A DNA stretch of 64,000 nucleotides from Ichthyenterobacterium magnum (lineage in GTDB: Bacteria; Bacteroidota; Bacteroidia; Flavobacteriales; Flavobacteriaceae), in assembly GCF_003610635.1 (NCBI RefSeq), contig NZ_RAQJ01000003.1:124001-188000 (forward strand), given 5' to 3'. This document shows positions 9,155 to 18,722 of the stretch, piece after piece; within the stretch, counting starts at the first letter, position 1; each line of letters begins with the position of its first letter. Position numbers and translations under genes: made by a program. The notes under the pieces were generated by a model that was given only the letters and a program-made list of their open reading frames with translations, searched no databases and was not told where the DNA came from.

Positions 9155-9625
9155 ATGAAAAGGCAAATTTTTAAATCACTACTTCTAATTATATTTTTTA
9201 TTGTTGACTCTTCCGCACAATCAAATATCGAGCAGACACATTTTTTAATTGGAACCTGGAAAGTAGAAAACAAAAATATTTATGAAAACTGGACTCAGAA
9301 TTCTAATACGCTCATCGGGAAATCTTATAGTTTAAATAATAATGAAAAAATAGTTTCTGAAACTTTAAGTATTACAAGTACTAATAAAACTATTATTTAT
9401 ACCGCTACAGTAATAAATCAAAATAACGGAAAAGGTGTAGATTTTAAACTTAATAATACTATTAAAGACAAGTTTTCTTTTGAAAATTTAAACCACGATT
9501 TTCCTAAAAAAATTCAATACACTATATTAAACAAATCAGAACTGTTTGTTGAAGTCTTAGGCGAAAATAATCAAGGATTTTCTTATAAAATGATAAAGCA
9601 AGATTTTGTTCAAGAGAGAGACTAA
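9155..9625 (+). CDS. secreted DUF6265-like protein
   Basis: A 156-residue exported protein. Residues 1-21 are a signal peptide ending near SSAQS. The mature part has the small beta-barrel pattern IGTWKVENKNIYENW, then a Gly/Asn-rich hairpin and FENLNHDFPKKIQY, which are the hallmarks of DUF6265 and related lipocalin-like families. The ligand is unknown. It sits 64 bases downstream of the AraC regulator. A TTTG followed by TATCA at 9130-9137 may be part of its promoter. Confidence 0.7.
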   Translation: MKRQIFKSLLLIIFFIVDSSAQSNIEQTHFLIGTWKVENKNIYENWTQNSNTLIGKSYSLNNNEKIVSETLSITSTNKTIIYTATVINQNNGKGVDFKLNNTIKDKFSFENLNHDFPKKIQYTILNKSELFVEVLGENNQGFSYKMIKQDFVQERD

Positions 9626-9730
9626 GTGTAACAAAAACTATAGTTAAAATTTTATTTCTATTAGATTTTAAAACATAGTAATAAGTTTTAAACTTACTGC
9701 TAAACAAAATTAAGCTACAATTTTTAGCCA

Positions 9731-10534
9731 CTAACTTACAAACTCTTTATAAAGTATATAAAATGCCATGATTAATACAAAATAACCAAATCCCTTTTTT
9801 AACTTTTTACCATCAATAAAATTTGACAAATAGGTTCCTATAAAAATTCCTATAACAGAAAGTACTGTAAATGACAATAAAAATTGCCAATCTATATTAA
9901 GGTTTTGCACATCACCAATAAACCCAATTAACGATTTTATAGCTATAATTAGAAGCGATGTTGCTACTGCCTTTTTCATTGGAAGTTTAGCCAATAATAC
10001 TAAAGCTGGAATTATTAAAAAACCACCTCCAGCTCCAACCAAACCAGTTAGAACACCAACAACAGCACCTTCTATCAAAATAAGAGGATAGTTATATGCA
10101 ACTACTTTGGAAGGCTTTTCTTCATTACTCTTTCTGTTCTTTATCATAGACATTGAAGCCAATAACATTATAATGGCAAAAAAGACCATAATCGCTATGT
10201 CTTTAGTAACTTCAAAATCATTAATCGTAAAGATAGATTCAGGAATTGCTGGTACAAGGTACTTTCTAGTTAAATACACAGCAACAAATGCAGGAATAGC
10301 AAATACAAAACCTGTTTTAAAATCTACTAATTTTTTTTGAATATTTTTTACAGTACCAAATAATGCTGATGTACCAACAACAAATAGTGAATATGCTGTA
10401 GCTGTTACTGGATTAATATAAAACAGGTACACAAATACTGGAACCGTTAAAATAGAGCCTCCACCACCAATTAAGCCAAGAACGACTCCAATTAAAAGTG
10501 CTGCAAAGTATCCAAAAACTTGAGTAACATCCAT
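9731..10534 (-). CDS. TauE/SafE family anion or sulfite exporter
   Basis: Inner-membrane transporter of 267 residues with about eight membrane helices in two repeated halves. Each half begins with the Gly-rich motif typical of the family: GLIGGGGSILTVPVFVY in the first and GLVGAGGGFLIIPALVLL in the second. A charged loop, KNRKSNEEKPSK, lies between the halves. Family members export sulfite, sulfoacetate or related anions; the substrate here is not evident. The in-frame GTG at 10540 is less likely than the ATG at 10534. It lies 32 bases after the sugar dehydrogenase gene in the same direction. Confidence 0.9.
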   Translation of the reverse strand: MDVTQVFGYFAALLIGVVLGLIGGGGSILTVPVFVYLFYINPVTATAYSLFVVGTSALFGTVKNIQKKLVDFKTGFVFAIPAFVAVYLTRKYLVPAIPESIFTINDFEVTKDIAIMVFFAIIMLLASMSMIKNRKSNEEKPSKVVAYNYPLILIEGAVVGVLTGLVGAGGGFLIIPALVLLAKLPMKKAVATSLLIIAIKSLIGFIGDVQNLNIDWQFLLSFTVLSVIGIFIGTYLSNFIDGKKLKKGFGYFVLIMAFYILYKEFVS

Positions 10535-10566
10535 CAACACAAAACTAACTATAAAATTGAATAAAC

Positions 10567-12348
10567 TTATTTTATAATTAGTTTTTTAGTTGTGTACATT
10601 CTTGATTTAGATTCTAATTTCACAAAATACAATCCAGAATCTAACGATAAGTCAATTTTTTGAGATGTTGTTATTATTTGAGATAACATTAGTTGACCTG
10701 AAACATTAAATACTTTTATGATTAGATTATCTATAACACCTGTGACATTAATAAATTTATTAGTTGGATTTGGATATATATTAACTTCATCTACATCTAT
10801 GGTTTGAGCATTAAGAGTATCATCATAAAAACTAAACCTTCTAATTGTACCGTCAAAAATATTAGTAAAAAAAACAGAGCCATCTAATGGGTTTTGCATC
10901 ATGTGTACAATCCCTAAGCCATAATTATCTGGAGCAAATTCTGATACATGACTAACCCATGGCACATTTGATGAGTTTAAAGTAGCAATATTTACCCAGT
11001 TTTTTGTATAATCTGAAAACAAAAATTTTCCATTTAAAGCAGCTCCAAAACCATCACCATAAATATATGTGCCAGCTACACCTGCATTACCTCTAAATTC
11101 AATTCCGGTAGTTGGTGAACCAGAAGCACCAACTCTTTTGTTTACTGGATTAACTCCATTAAACCAGGGCACTCTCACTCTATCTGAGCCATGTTTCCAA
11201 GTTATAGCTGGTCTTCTATGTGTGTATCTTCTATTAGCAGGATTAACATCATCTACAAAAGATGAAGGCTGAGCACATAAACTTTCAAACGTTTGATTAC
11301 CCTCATCAAGATTTATCGCTCCACTAGTAAAATAATTAGACATTGGTGATTGCCCTTCATATAAAGGCCAGCCAGCATTAAGCCCAGGTTTATCTATTAT
11401 GTGCAAGTCTTCCCAAGTGAACCAGCCTACATCAACTACAAATAAAATTCCTGGGTTAGCATCTGCTGGATTAACACTACCACTATTGGGTTTTATTGCA
11501 GCTCTAAATGGGTTTCTAAACCCCATTGCATATACTCTTGATTTAGCTGAGCGTGGGTTATTAGAATCGTAAAAAGGATTAGAAGAAATTCCATTTCCAG
11601 TAGTTGGGTCTAAACGCAGTACTTTGCCACATAATGAGTTAATCATTTGACTTCTAAAAGCACCAACATTTTCTTCATCTCGCAAGATACCATCATCTAA
11701 TGCTTGTTGAAAATACGTTTCATTTGCACTTCCAACATCTGTAGTAGCATAACTCGCATTATCGCCAGTAGTTATTAATAAGGTACCATCATTACCAAAT
11801 AAAATTGTGCCTCCTGCATGAGATTGATGTGTTAAAGGAATACCTGTTGTAATACTCTCTCCCAACAAAACAAGCCTGCTAGAATAATCTGTTGTCATTG
11901 GTGTTTGCAGATGATTTAATTGATATCGTGTTACTCTGCTAATTGAAGCTTGAAAATAATTATTAGTACCTGAGTCATAATTAGGAGTACCAAAATGCAG
12001 TAAATGATGCCTATCTACAGCATAAAACATGTAAATAAGTCCATTAGATTCAAAATTTGGGTCTAAACATATACTTAATAACCCAAAATCTCTCCAAGCA
12101 CCAACTTCATGAGAAATATCTAAAACTGGTGTTTCTTGTTTTATGTAATCACTCCCATTCCAATTAAAAAGAAAAACCTGTCCTGTATAAGTCCAAACAA
12201 ACATCTTAGTCCCATCATCATTAAATATGGTTCCCATAGGTTGTACAAATGTATCTGGAAGAATATCGACTGAATAGTTTACTGGTAATTGCGCATTAAT
12301 AGTTCTAAAAAAGAATATTAATATAAGACATGGTAATAGCTTTTTCAT
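10567..12348 (-). CDS. secreted PQQ-type sugar (sorbosone) dehydrogenase with T9SS sorting domain
   Basis: Exported beta-propeller of the glucose/sorbosone dehydrogenase family, 593 residues. Residues 1-19 are a signal peptide. The propeller includes HAGGTILFGNDGTLLITTGD, GKVLRLDPTTGNG, YAMGFRNPFRAAI and an Asp-rich GWPLYEG segment, which match the family's PQQ/calcium-binding blades. Residues about 520-593 form a type-A C-terminal sorting domain (VNIYPNPTNKFINV to GLYFVKLESK) used by the type IX secretion system, so the protein should reach the cell surface. The enzyme reaction is inferred from the family. Confidence 0.9.
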   Translation of the reverse strand: MKKLLPCLILIFFFRTINAQLPVNYSVDILPDTFVQPMGTIFNDDGTKMFVWTYTGQVFLFNWNGSDYIKQETPVLDISHEVGAWRDFGLLSICLDPNFESNGLIYMFYAVDRHHLLHFGTPNYDSGTNNYFQASISRVTRYQLNHLQTPMTTDYSSRLVLLGESITTGIPLTHQSHAGGTILFGNDGTLLITTGDNASYATTDVGSANETYFQQALDDGILRDEENVGAFRSQMINSLCGKVLRLDPTTGNGISSNPFYDSNNPRSAKSRVYAMGFRNPFRAAIKPNSGSVNPADANPGILFVVDVGWFTWEDLHIIDKPGLNAGWPLYEGQSPMSNYFTSGAINLDEGNQTFESLCAQPSSFVDDVNPANRRYTHRRPAITWKHGSDRVRVPWFNGVNPVNKRVGASGSPTTGIEFRGNAGVAGTYIYGDGFGAALNGKFLFSDYTKNWVNIATLNSSNVPWVSHVSEFAPDNYGLGIVHMMQNPLDGSVFFTNIFDGTIRRFSFYDDTLNAQTIDVDEVNIYPNPTNKFINVTGVIDNLIIKVFNVSGQLMLSQIITTSQKIDLSLDSGLYFVKLESKSRMYTTKKLIIK

Positions 12349-12889
12349 AATCAGAAAATTTTATATTCTAGGGACTTATGTTTGCTACTAATCTTACTCT
12401 AAATAAAGATAATAATTTACATTAAATAAACCATAATAGTATTCTAAAACTTAAATTAAAACCAAGTTCTAAGTAATTAAAATACAATAAAGGAAGCATT
12501 GTCAATACCTATAACTTGTTAAATTAAGTGTGCATTTACTATCTCTTATCACTTAAAAGTTTAATAAATGCAACCAAAAGGTTTTTAAATAAAACAACAA
12601 TCGCTATACATAACAAACTTACATGTATATAAGTAGTGAGGCAAATATACTTAATGATTACATCTAACTCTTTACATTGACTTTTGCTTCCACTATTAGC
12701 TCAATTCATACTACAATTAAGATAACTTATCATTTCTATAATATTATTCTACCCACAAAACACTAAAAAACAGACACATACAGTCAAACTTGTTTAGTTT
12801 ATCTATTAAATTTTAAAAAAAACAAAACCGCTTATTTCATTTTCTCGTAGGTAGAATAGAGACACAATAATTAACAAAATCTCAAAATT
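12349..12889. other. 541-base divergent intergenic region without a gene
   Basis: AT-rich DNA between the divergent sugar dehydrogenase and DUF4331 operon. I see no open frame with coding character. An inverted repeat TGCATTTA (12531-12538) / TAAATGCA (12565-12572) encloses the palindrome ACTTAAAAGT (12551-12560), which could be a regulatory site or a structured leader. I could not identify a convincing promoter for either gene. Confidence 0.5.
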
Positions 12890-13549
12890 ATGAAAAACAC
12901 AAAATTTTTAATCGCAACAGCTGTATTAGGTATTATGACTTTTGTTGCAATTGCGGCTGATCATATTGATGCTCCAGCTACACAAAGTGAAAGCACAAGT
13001 GACATTACAGACTTTTATGCGTTTGAGGGTGAAAGCACATCAAACATTGCTTTTGTAGCTAACTTACAAGGACTTCTAGGTTCTGGTAACGATACACAAA
13101 ACGCAGCTTTTGATGAAAATGTAATGATTGAATTTAACATTGACACTAGTGGTGATAATGTTGAAGACTTAGTTATCCAAGCTATCGCTAGAGATGGTAA
13201 AATGTATGTTTTTGGACCAACGGCTCCTAGCCAAACGGGTTTAAACAGTACTATTGCAACAACATCTACAAACCAATTAGTAGTAGATATTACACCTTAT
13301 GGACAATCAGCGATTGTTGAGAGTTCTGGTGGCATGATGGCTTTTGCAGGTCCAAGAGATGACCCTTTCTTTATGGATTTTGGTCAGTATGGACAAATCA
13401 TTGGTGGTAATGCAACTAGCTTTAACAATCCTGGTATGGATACGTTCGCTGGCTCTAATGTAATGTCAGTAGTTGTTGAGGTACCAAAATCTATGATTGG
13501 TAGCTCTGGTACAATTAATACTTGGGTGGAATCTAAAAGAAAACAATAA
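12890..13549 (+). CDS. DUF4331 family exported protein (first of a pair)
   Basis: A 219-residue exported protein. Residues 1-22 are a signal peptide ending in AIAA. The mature start DHIDAPATQSESTSDITDFY is the diagnostic DUF4331 motif (DH.D.P......DI.D.Y). Other family segments are FNIDTSGDNVEDLVIQ and AGPRDDPFFMDFGQY. DUF4331 proteins are often near 500 residues; this one and the next gene each cover only part, and the next gene has its own export signal. The function of the family is unknown. It is the first gene of an operon ending with a TonB-dependent receptor. Confidence 0.85.
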   Translation: MKNTKFLIATAVLGIMTFVAIAADHIDAPATQSESTSDITDFYAFEGESTSNIAFVANLQGLLGSGNDTQNAAFDENVMIEFNIDTSGDNVEDLVIQAIARDGKMYVFGPTAPSQTGLNSTIATTSTNQLVVDITPYGQSAIVESSGGMMAFAGPRDDPFFMDFGQYGQIIGGNATSFNNPGMDTFAGSNVMSVVVEVPKSMIGSSGTINTWVESKRKQ

Positions 13550-13569
13550 TAACTTAAAAACGAGAACAC

Positions 13570-14145
13570 ATGAAATTTAATAATATAAAACTATTTGCAA
13601 TCGCAATTTTAACCTCAGTTATTGCGCTTAATTGCAGCAATGATGACGATAATAATGGTAGTGTACAAATGGGTCCCGATTTTACAGGAACTTATGTACA
13701 ACAAGACCAAATGGGTAGACCAGCAATAAATACAGTATTTGTATCTAGTGGTATGAAAGATGCTTTCAATACAACGATCCCATCACAACAAAATACTATG
13801 TTTCAATCCATGTTCGAAACTAATTTAACAGGCTTAAGTCCAGCTTATGCAAATCCAGGAGACGCTAATGCTTTAGGCTTAGATGCACCAACCTTTACAG
13901 GTTTATTAGCTACAGATGTACTAAATGTCTCTTTAGATGGTCCAACATCTTTCTACGATCCTTCAACAACACCAGCTACAGTTTTAACTGGAAGAAGATT
14001 AACAGATGATGTTATAACAGTAGAATTGTTATTGATTTTTGGTGGAGAAGACTTTACTGAAAATCCAGGATTATCTAATGACAATGTAGATGCTAATGAT
14101 AAAGCATTTTCATCATCATTTCCTTACTTAGCAAACCCTTGGTAA
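13570..14145 (+). CDS. DUF4331-like lipoprotein (second of a pair)
   Basis: A 191-residue lipoprotein. The signal peptide ends in the lipobox IALNC at about residue 22, followed by the acidic tether SNDDDNNGS. FTGTYVQQDQMGRPAINTVF and the Asn/Asp-rich end (NVDANDKAFSSSFPYLANPW) resemble the C-terminal half of DUF4331 proteins, where a D.....FPYLA.P ending is common. The acidic +2 to +6 residues suggest surface exposure in Bacteroidota. It starts 20 bases after the first DUF4331 gene and is followed by a stable hairpin. Confidence 0.75.
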   Translation: MKFNNIKLFAIAILTSVIALNCSNDDDNNGSVQMGPDFTGTYVQQDQMGRPAINTVFVSSGMKDAFNTTIPSQQNTMFQSMFETNLTGLSPAYANPGDANALGLDAPTFTGLLATDVLNVSLDGPTSFYDPSTTPATVLTGRRLTDDVITVELLLIFGGEDFTENPGLSNDNVDANDKAFSSSFPYLANPW

Positions 14146-14160
14146 AATACTAAACCCAAT

Positions 14161-14194
14161 TTCTGAGGTAAGGTATCAAAGCCTTACTTCAGAA
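14161..14194 (+). terminator. hairpin after the DUF4331 pair
   Basis: A 13-base stem (TTCTGAGGTAAGG / CCTTACTTCAGAA, one G-T wobble) with an 8-base loop, followed by TTATTTTAA. It lies between the DUF4331 genes and the TPR gene. As the gene direction does not change, it may be a partial terminator or an mRNA-stabilising structure that keeps the first two genes at higher level. Confidence 0.7.
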
Positions 14195-14226
14195 TTATTT
14201 TAACAATAATCAAAAACTCAAAAATC

Positions 14227-15504
14227 ATGAAACTTAGATATATTCTTCCTCTTATTATAAGCGCATTTATGTTTAGTTGTAATTCTAATAAAGTTACTAA
14301 AACTGAAGATTACAAAGCATATTTAACAACAACTATAGACCATTCAGAACTAATGGCTAATGCCAATTTATGGACTGAAAAACTAGAAAAAGCTCCTAAC
14401 CAATTCCCTTATCTATCAAAACGTGTCAATGCATATACCCAAATATTTAATACCACAGGAAATATCGATTTTCTAATTAAAGCCGAAAAGGATTTAAATA
14501 GTGCTATAGAAATGACGAATAGAAAATTTCCAGCTTTTCTTAAAAGTTTAGCCGCTAATTATATTTCGCAACACCGCTTTAAAGAAGCTTTAGTATTACT
14601 AAAAGAAGCTGACGCTAGTGGTGAAAAACGTAATGGCACAAAAAAAATGTTCTTTGATGTGCATCTAGAATTGGGTAATTATTTAGCAGCTGAAGCTTAT
14701 TTAAAACAGATAAAAAACACATCAGATTTTGATTACCTCATTCGTTTAGCAAAATGGGAAGATCATAAAGGTAATCTAGAAGGTGCAATTAAGCAGATGG
14801 AAAAGGCTACTGCAATAGCTGAAGCTTCAAACTTAAAAGGTATTAAGCAATGGTCATACACCAATCTTGCAGATTTTTATGGTCATGCAGGCGAGATTAA
14901 AAAATCTTATAATCATTATTTAAAAGCCTTAAAGCTAGACCCTAATGATGCTTATGCAAAAAAAGGAATCGCTTGGATTACTTATTCATATGAAAACAAC
15001 ACAAACGAAGCTCTAAACATTTTAAACCACATCTCTACCTACTATAAAGCGCCAGATTATGACTTGCTTAAAGCAGAAATTGCAGAATATACTAACGATA
15101 AAGAATTAAAATCTAGCGCATTAAACGATTACAAAAGTGCTGTACAAAATAAACAATATGGAGACATGTACAATGCCTACAACGTCATGGTCTATAATGA
15201 TGAATTATTGTTACCAGAACAAGCACTTGAAATTGCTAAACATGAAGTTGAAAGCAGACCAACTCCACAATCGTACGACTTATTAGCTTGGAGCTATTTC
15301 AAAAAAGGTGATGTAGAAAAAGCAAATGCTATTGTTGAAAAATTTATTGAAGGACAAACCTACGAACCTACTGTGCTATACCATATTGCAGAGATTTATA
15401 AAGCTGCTGGTAAAACAGATAAAGTTAAAGAATTAAAAAGTGAATTAGTTGCCAGTCTATATGAACTTGGACCTACAATGGTGCCAAAAATTAAACAATT
15501 ATAA
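14227..15504 (+). CDS. TPR-repeat lipoprotein
   Basis: A 425-residue lipoprotein whose signal ends in the lipobox FMFSC at about residue 18. The rest is helical, with several tetratricopeptide repeats that are clearest at WSYTNLADFYGHAGEIKKSY...YLKALKLDPNDAYAKKGI (about residues 205-250) and near YDLLAWSYFKKGDVEKANAI (about 350-370). TPR proteins act as binding scaffolds. The TonB-dependent receptor starts 2 bases downstream, so they probably form one unit, with this protein as its periplasmic or surface partner. The ligand is unknown. Confidence 0.85.
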   Translation: MKLRYILPLIISAFMFSCNSNKVTKTEDYKAYLTTTIDHSELMANANLWTEKLEKAPNQFPYLSKRVNAYTQIFNTTGNIDFLIKAEKDLNSAIEMTNRKFPAFLKSLAANYISQHRFKEALVLLKEADASGEKRNGTKKMFFDVHLELGNYLAAEAYLKQIKNTSDFDYLIRLAKWEDHKGNLEGAIKQMEKATAIAEASNLKGIKQWSYTNLADFYGHAGEIKKSYNHYLKALKLDPNDAYAKKGIAWITYSYENNTNEALNILNHISTYYKAPDYDLLKAEIAEYTNDKELKSSALNDYKSAVQNKQYGDMYNAYNVMVYNDELLLPEQALEIAKHEVESRPTPQSYDLLAWSYFKKGDVEKANAIVEKFIEGQTYEPTVLYHIAEIYKAAGKTDKVKELKSELVASLYELGPTMVPKIKQL

Positions 15505-15506
15505 AG

Positions 15507-17729
15507 ATGAGAACACAAATTTTAGCATTGCTAATGTTTGGTTTCTTTTCAATTGTTAGTCATGCCCAAAATATAAAAGGCTTGATATTGAATGAAATTA
15601 ATCAGCCATTAGAAGCTGCGTATATCTATAATTTAAATTCTAAAAGTCATGCACATACTACTGAAAATGGCATATTTGTAATTACTGAAACTAAAATAGG
15701 TGATTCTTTACGAGTTGGCTTGTTAGGTTACAAAACCAAAATATTGGTATTAAACCAAACAGAAGATATAAAAATTATACTCGAAGAGAAAACGTTTCAA
15801 TTAGATGAAATGATATTAAAAGAAGAATTAAATACAGTTAGCACAATATCTAGGTTAGATCTTAAAATAACTCCTGTAAGTTCTTCGCAAGAAGTGTTGA
15901 GAAAAGTACCAGGGTTATTCATTGGTCAACATGCAGGTGGTGGTAAGGCTGAGCAAATTTTTCTTCGTGGTTTTGATATAGATCATGGTACAGACGTTTC
16001 TATTTCTGTAGATGGCATACCAGTAAATATGGTATCGCATGCACATGGTCAAGGGTATAGTGATTTGCACTTTGTAATACCAGAAACGGTAAACAAAATT
16101 GATTTTGGCAAAGGTGCTTACTATGCTTCAGAAGGAGATTTTAATACCGCTGGCTATGTAAATTTTAAAACCAAAGACTATTTAAAACAAAGCCAGATTT
16201 CAGTTTCTGCTGGTCAATTTAATACACTAAGAACCGTAGGATTATTTAATTTGCTAGAGAATACTAAAAACCAAAATGCCTATGTTGCTATGGAATATAT
16301 TGCTACTGATGGTCCTTTTAAATCTCCTCAGAATTTTAATCGTATTAACCTTTTTGGTAAATATGTTATGTATTCTCCAGAAAATGATAAGCTAACCTTA
16401 ACGGCGTCTCATTTTACAAGTCGTTGGGATGCTTCTGGACAAATCCCTCAGCGCGAAGTTGATAACGGAAATATTGCACGTTTTGGAGCTATAGATGATA
16501 CCGAAGGAGGAACGACTAAACGTACAAATTTTAATATAACATTTAATAAGTTCATTTCTAAAAACACCAAGCTAAGTGCCAATGCCTTCTATTCACATTA
16601 TGCGTTTGAGTTGTATTCTAACTTTACATTTTTCTTAGAAGACCCAGTAAATGGAGATCAGATAAAGCAAAAAGAAAATCGAAACATTTTTGGTGCCAAC
16701 ACTACCTTAAATTACACGACGTATTTAGGAAATACAGAACTAAATTTAACAACAGGATTGGGAGTGCGACACGATACTACTGATGATGTTGAGTTATCTA
16801 GAACTTTAAATAGAACAACAACACTCCAAAACATTCAGCTAGGAGATATTAATCAGACTAATATTGATGTATTTGTTAATGCTGAATTTGAATTAGGAAA
16901 ATTTAAAATAGCACCAGCATTACGACTAGACTATTTTAAGTTTTTATACAATAATCAATTACAAACTAATTACCAAACACAGTCAGAAACCAAAACCATT
17001 TTAAGTCCAAAATTGAACTTTTACTACAATACGAAAGATAATTTACAACTGTATTTAAAGTCTGGTATAGGATTTCATTCTAATGATGCTAGAGTCGTAG
17101 TTGCAAATGGAGGAGAAGACGTTTTACCACGTTCTTACGGAGCCGATTTAGGTACGGTTTGGAAACCGTTTCCAAAATTAGTAGTGAACTCTGCTTTATG
17201 GTATTTATTCTTAGAGCAAGAGTTTGTCTATGTAGGAGATGCTGGTATTGTAGAACCAAGCGGAAAAACAAGACGTTACGGACTAGATTTAGGTTTGCGT
17301 TACCAAATAAACGATTGGTTGTTTTTAGATTCTGATGCAACATTAACTAATGCTAGAAGTATTGATGATCTTAACGGCCAAGACTATATTCCTTTAGCAC
17401 CAGATTTTACATTAACTACAGGTCTATCTGTAAGTGATTTAAATAATTTTTCTGGTGGATTACGATTTAGATATTTAGATAACAGACCAGCTAATGAAGA
17501 TAATAGTATTATGGCTGAAGGCTATTTTGTAACGGATTTTAACATTAATTATAAGATGAAGAACCTAACATTAGGCTTGGCTGTAGAGAACCTTTTTAAT
17601 GTGGATTGGAATGAAACTCAATTTGCAACAGAATCGCGATTACAAAACGAAACGCAATCTGTAGAAGAAATACATTTTACACCTGGTTCACCATTTTTTA
17701 TTAAAGGAACTGTACGTTATAATTTTTAG
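15507..17729 (+). CDS. TonB-dependent outer-membrane receptor
   Basis: A 740-residue outer-membrane importer. It has a signal peptide (residues 1-20, ending SHAQ), a CarboxypepD-reg-like N-terminal domain (about 22-95, IKGLILNEINQPLEAAYIYN), a plug domain (about 110-220, with EVLRKVPGLFIGQ, FLRGFDIDHGTDVSISVDG and SHAHGQGYSDLHF), and a 22-strand-type barrel ending in the aromatic residue of VRYNF. VENLFNVDWNE is the usual penultimate strand. There is no SusD partner, so it is not a polysaccharide locus. The His-rich plug loop could suit metal-complex uptake, but this is speculation. A terminator follows. Confidence 0.92.
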   Translation: MRTQILALLMFGFFSIVSHAQNIKGLILNEINQPLEAAYIYNLNSKSHAHTTENGIFVITETKIGDSLRVGLLGYKTKILVLNQTEDIKIILEEKTFQLDEMILKEELNTVSTISRLDLKITPVSSSQEVLRKVPGLFIGQHAGGGKAEQIFLRGFDIDHGTDVSISVDGIPVNMVSHAHGQGYSDLHFVIPETVNKIDFGKGAYYASEGDFNTAGYVNFKTKDYLKQSQISVSAGQFNTLRTVGLFNLLENTKNQNAYVAMEYIATDGPFKSPQNFNRINLFGKYVMYSPENDKLTLTASHFTSRWDASGQIPQREVDNGNIARFGAIDDTEGGTTKRTNFNITFNKFISKNTKLSANAFYSHYAFELYSNFTFFLEDPVNGDQIKQKENRNIFGANTTLNYTTYLGNTELNLTTGLGVRHDTTDDVELSRTLNRTTTLQNIQLGDINQTNIDVFVNAEFELGKFKIAPALRLDYFKFLYNNQLQTNYQTQSETKTILSPKLNFYYNTKDNLQLYLKSGIGFHSNDARVVVANGGEDVLPRSYGADLGTVWKPFPKLVVNSALWYLFLEQEFVYVGDAGIVEPSGKTRRYGLDLGLRYQINDWLFLDSDATLTNARSIDDLNGQDYIPLAPDFTLTTGLSVSDLNNFSGGLRFRYLDNRPANEDNSIMAEGYFVTDFNINYKMKNLTLGLAVENLFNVDWNETQFATESRLQNETQSVEEIHFTPGSPFFIKGTVRYNF

Positions 17730-17792
17730 GGTGTCAACATTTAATTTGTCGGGAAGCAAGTTAAAGATAGTTGATGATTGCTAGCAAGAAAG

Positions 17793-17837
17793 ATTAACTG
17801 CTTATTACAGTTAATCGGTATCATGAGAATTCATGAT
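17793..17837. repeat. two short hairpins downstream of the receptor gene
   Basis: ATTAACTG / CAGTTAAT (17793-17815, 7-base loop) and ATCATGA / TCATGAT (17820-17837, 4-base loop) are perfect inverted repeats placed one after the other. With the terminator at 17866 they make a three-hairpin tail between two convergent operons. There is no gene in 17730-17932. Confidence 0.6.
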
Positions 17838-17865
17838 TATCTTTTTTGAGTTTTTTTGTTAGTTG

Positions 17866-17894
17866 AAACACCTGCGCATTTTGCGTGGGTGTTT
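17866..17894. terminator. terminator between receptor and anti-sigma genes
   Basis: A 13-base stem AAACACCTGCGCA / TGCGTGGGTGTTT with two G-T wobbles and a 3-base loop, followed by TTATTTAAA. It is flanked by T on one side and A on the other, so it can serve both converging operons. Confidence 0.8.
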
Positions 17895-17932
17895 TATTTA
17901 AAAGCAACATTACTTTAACTAAAAAAGCTAGG

Positions 17933-18721
17933 TTAAGGAGTACTTGCTACAATACCTAGTGTATAGAGTTGTTCCATAGTTGGTGAGTCACTTCCACCTG
18001 TTGGCTCTAGAGTTATACCAAAGGCCTGACTTTTGTTAGTATTTGCAATGGCAAATATTTTGTTATCGTCAGTGTTAAAATCGTCAATAGTACCAAGACT
18101 TGTTGGTGTAAGTGGGTTTAAAGTTAAAGACCAAACTTGCCAAACTTTTCCTTTAGGGGCATTTGGTAAACCTTCTGCATCCAAGTATATTGTATTATCT
18201 TCTTTATTCCAATATACTTTTGCGTATGCGTTAACGTAGTCTCCTTGCCCTCCTAAAGGTACTGATATAATATTTTTATCTCTTATAGCATCTAACAAGT
18301 TTTTAGTTTGAACCAAATTATGCCTTGTGTTTTCAATTTGTATTTCGAGAAAATGTTTTTCAATTTCTACAACTTTTAAATCTTCTTCAATTTTGCTTTT
18401 ATTATTTAATGTCCAAAGTAATCCACCAACTAATAGAATAGATGCAGCCCAACCAGAATAAGAAGTCCATTTTGGTTTATCAGGCTTTAAGTTAACAACT
18501 TTAGAGTTATTTAAATTTGCTTTAAATGACTCAAAATTTATAGTATGAGGTGATGCTGATGCTGTTAATTTTATAACAGCAGCTTCTATTTGTAATACTT
18601 CTTGAAGAATTTCAGGATATTGCTGTATTAACTTATAAACTTCTAGGTTTTCAGCCTCAGAAAGTTGTCCAGCTACGTATAACTCTAAAACACCAGATTC
18701 TATGTATGCTTTAATATCCAT
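17933..18721 (-). CDS. RskA-like anti-sigma factor
   Basis: A 262-residue inner-membrane anti-sigma factor. The cytoplasmic N-terminal part (MDIKAYIESGVLELYVAGQL, then helices to residue about 75) is the zinc-less anti-sigma domain. One membrane helix lies near residues 88-105 (WAASILLVGGLLWTL) and is followed by a coiled-coil-like stretch. The periplasmic C-terminal domain has the RskA signature KVYWNKEDNTIYLDAEGLP and GKVWQVWSL. It begins 1 base after the sigma factor stop, so the pair is co-translated. It should hold the sigma factor inactive until an envelope signal arrives. Confidence 0.9.
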   Translation of the reverse strand: MDIKAYIESGVLELYVAGQLSEAENLEVYKLIQQYPEILQEVLQIEAAVIKLTASASPHTINFESFKANLNNSKVVNLKPDKPKWTSYSGWAASILLVGGLLWTLNNKSKIEEDLKVVEIEKHFLEIQIENTRHNLVQTKNLLDAIRDKNIISVPLGGQGDYVNAYAKVYWNKEDNTIYLDAEGLPNAPKGKVWQVWSLTLNPLTPTSLGTIDDFNTDDNKIFAIANTNKSQAFGITLEPTGGSDSPTMEQLYTLGIVASTP

Positions 18722-18722
18722 A

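Noticed and set aside
12890-14145. DUF4331 as one gene split by a frameshift or a stop codon
   Set aside because: The second part has its own start and a full lipoprotein signal, and a 20-base intergenic gap, so it is a separate gene.
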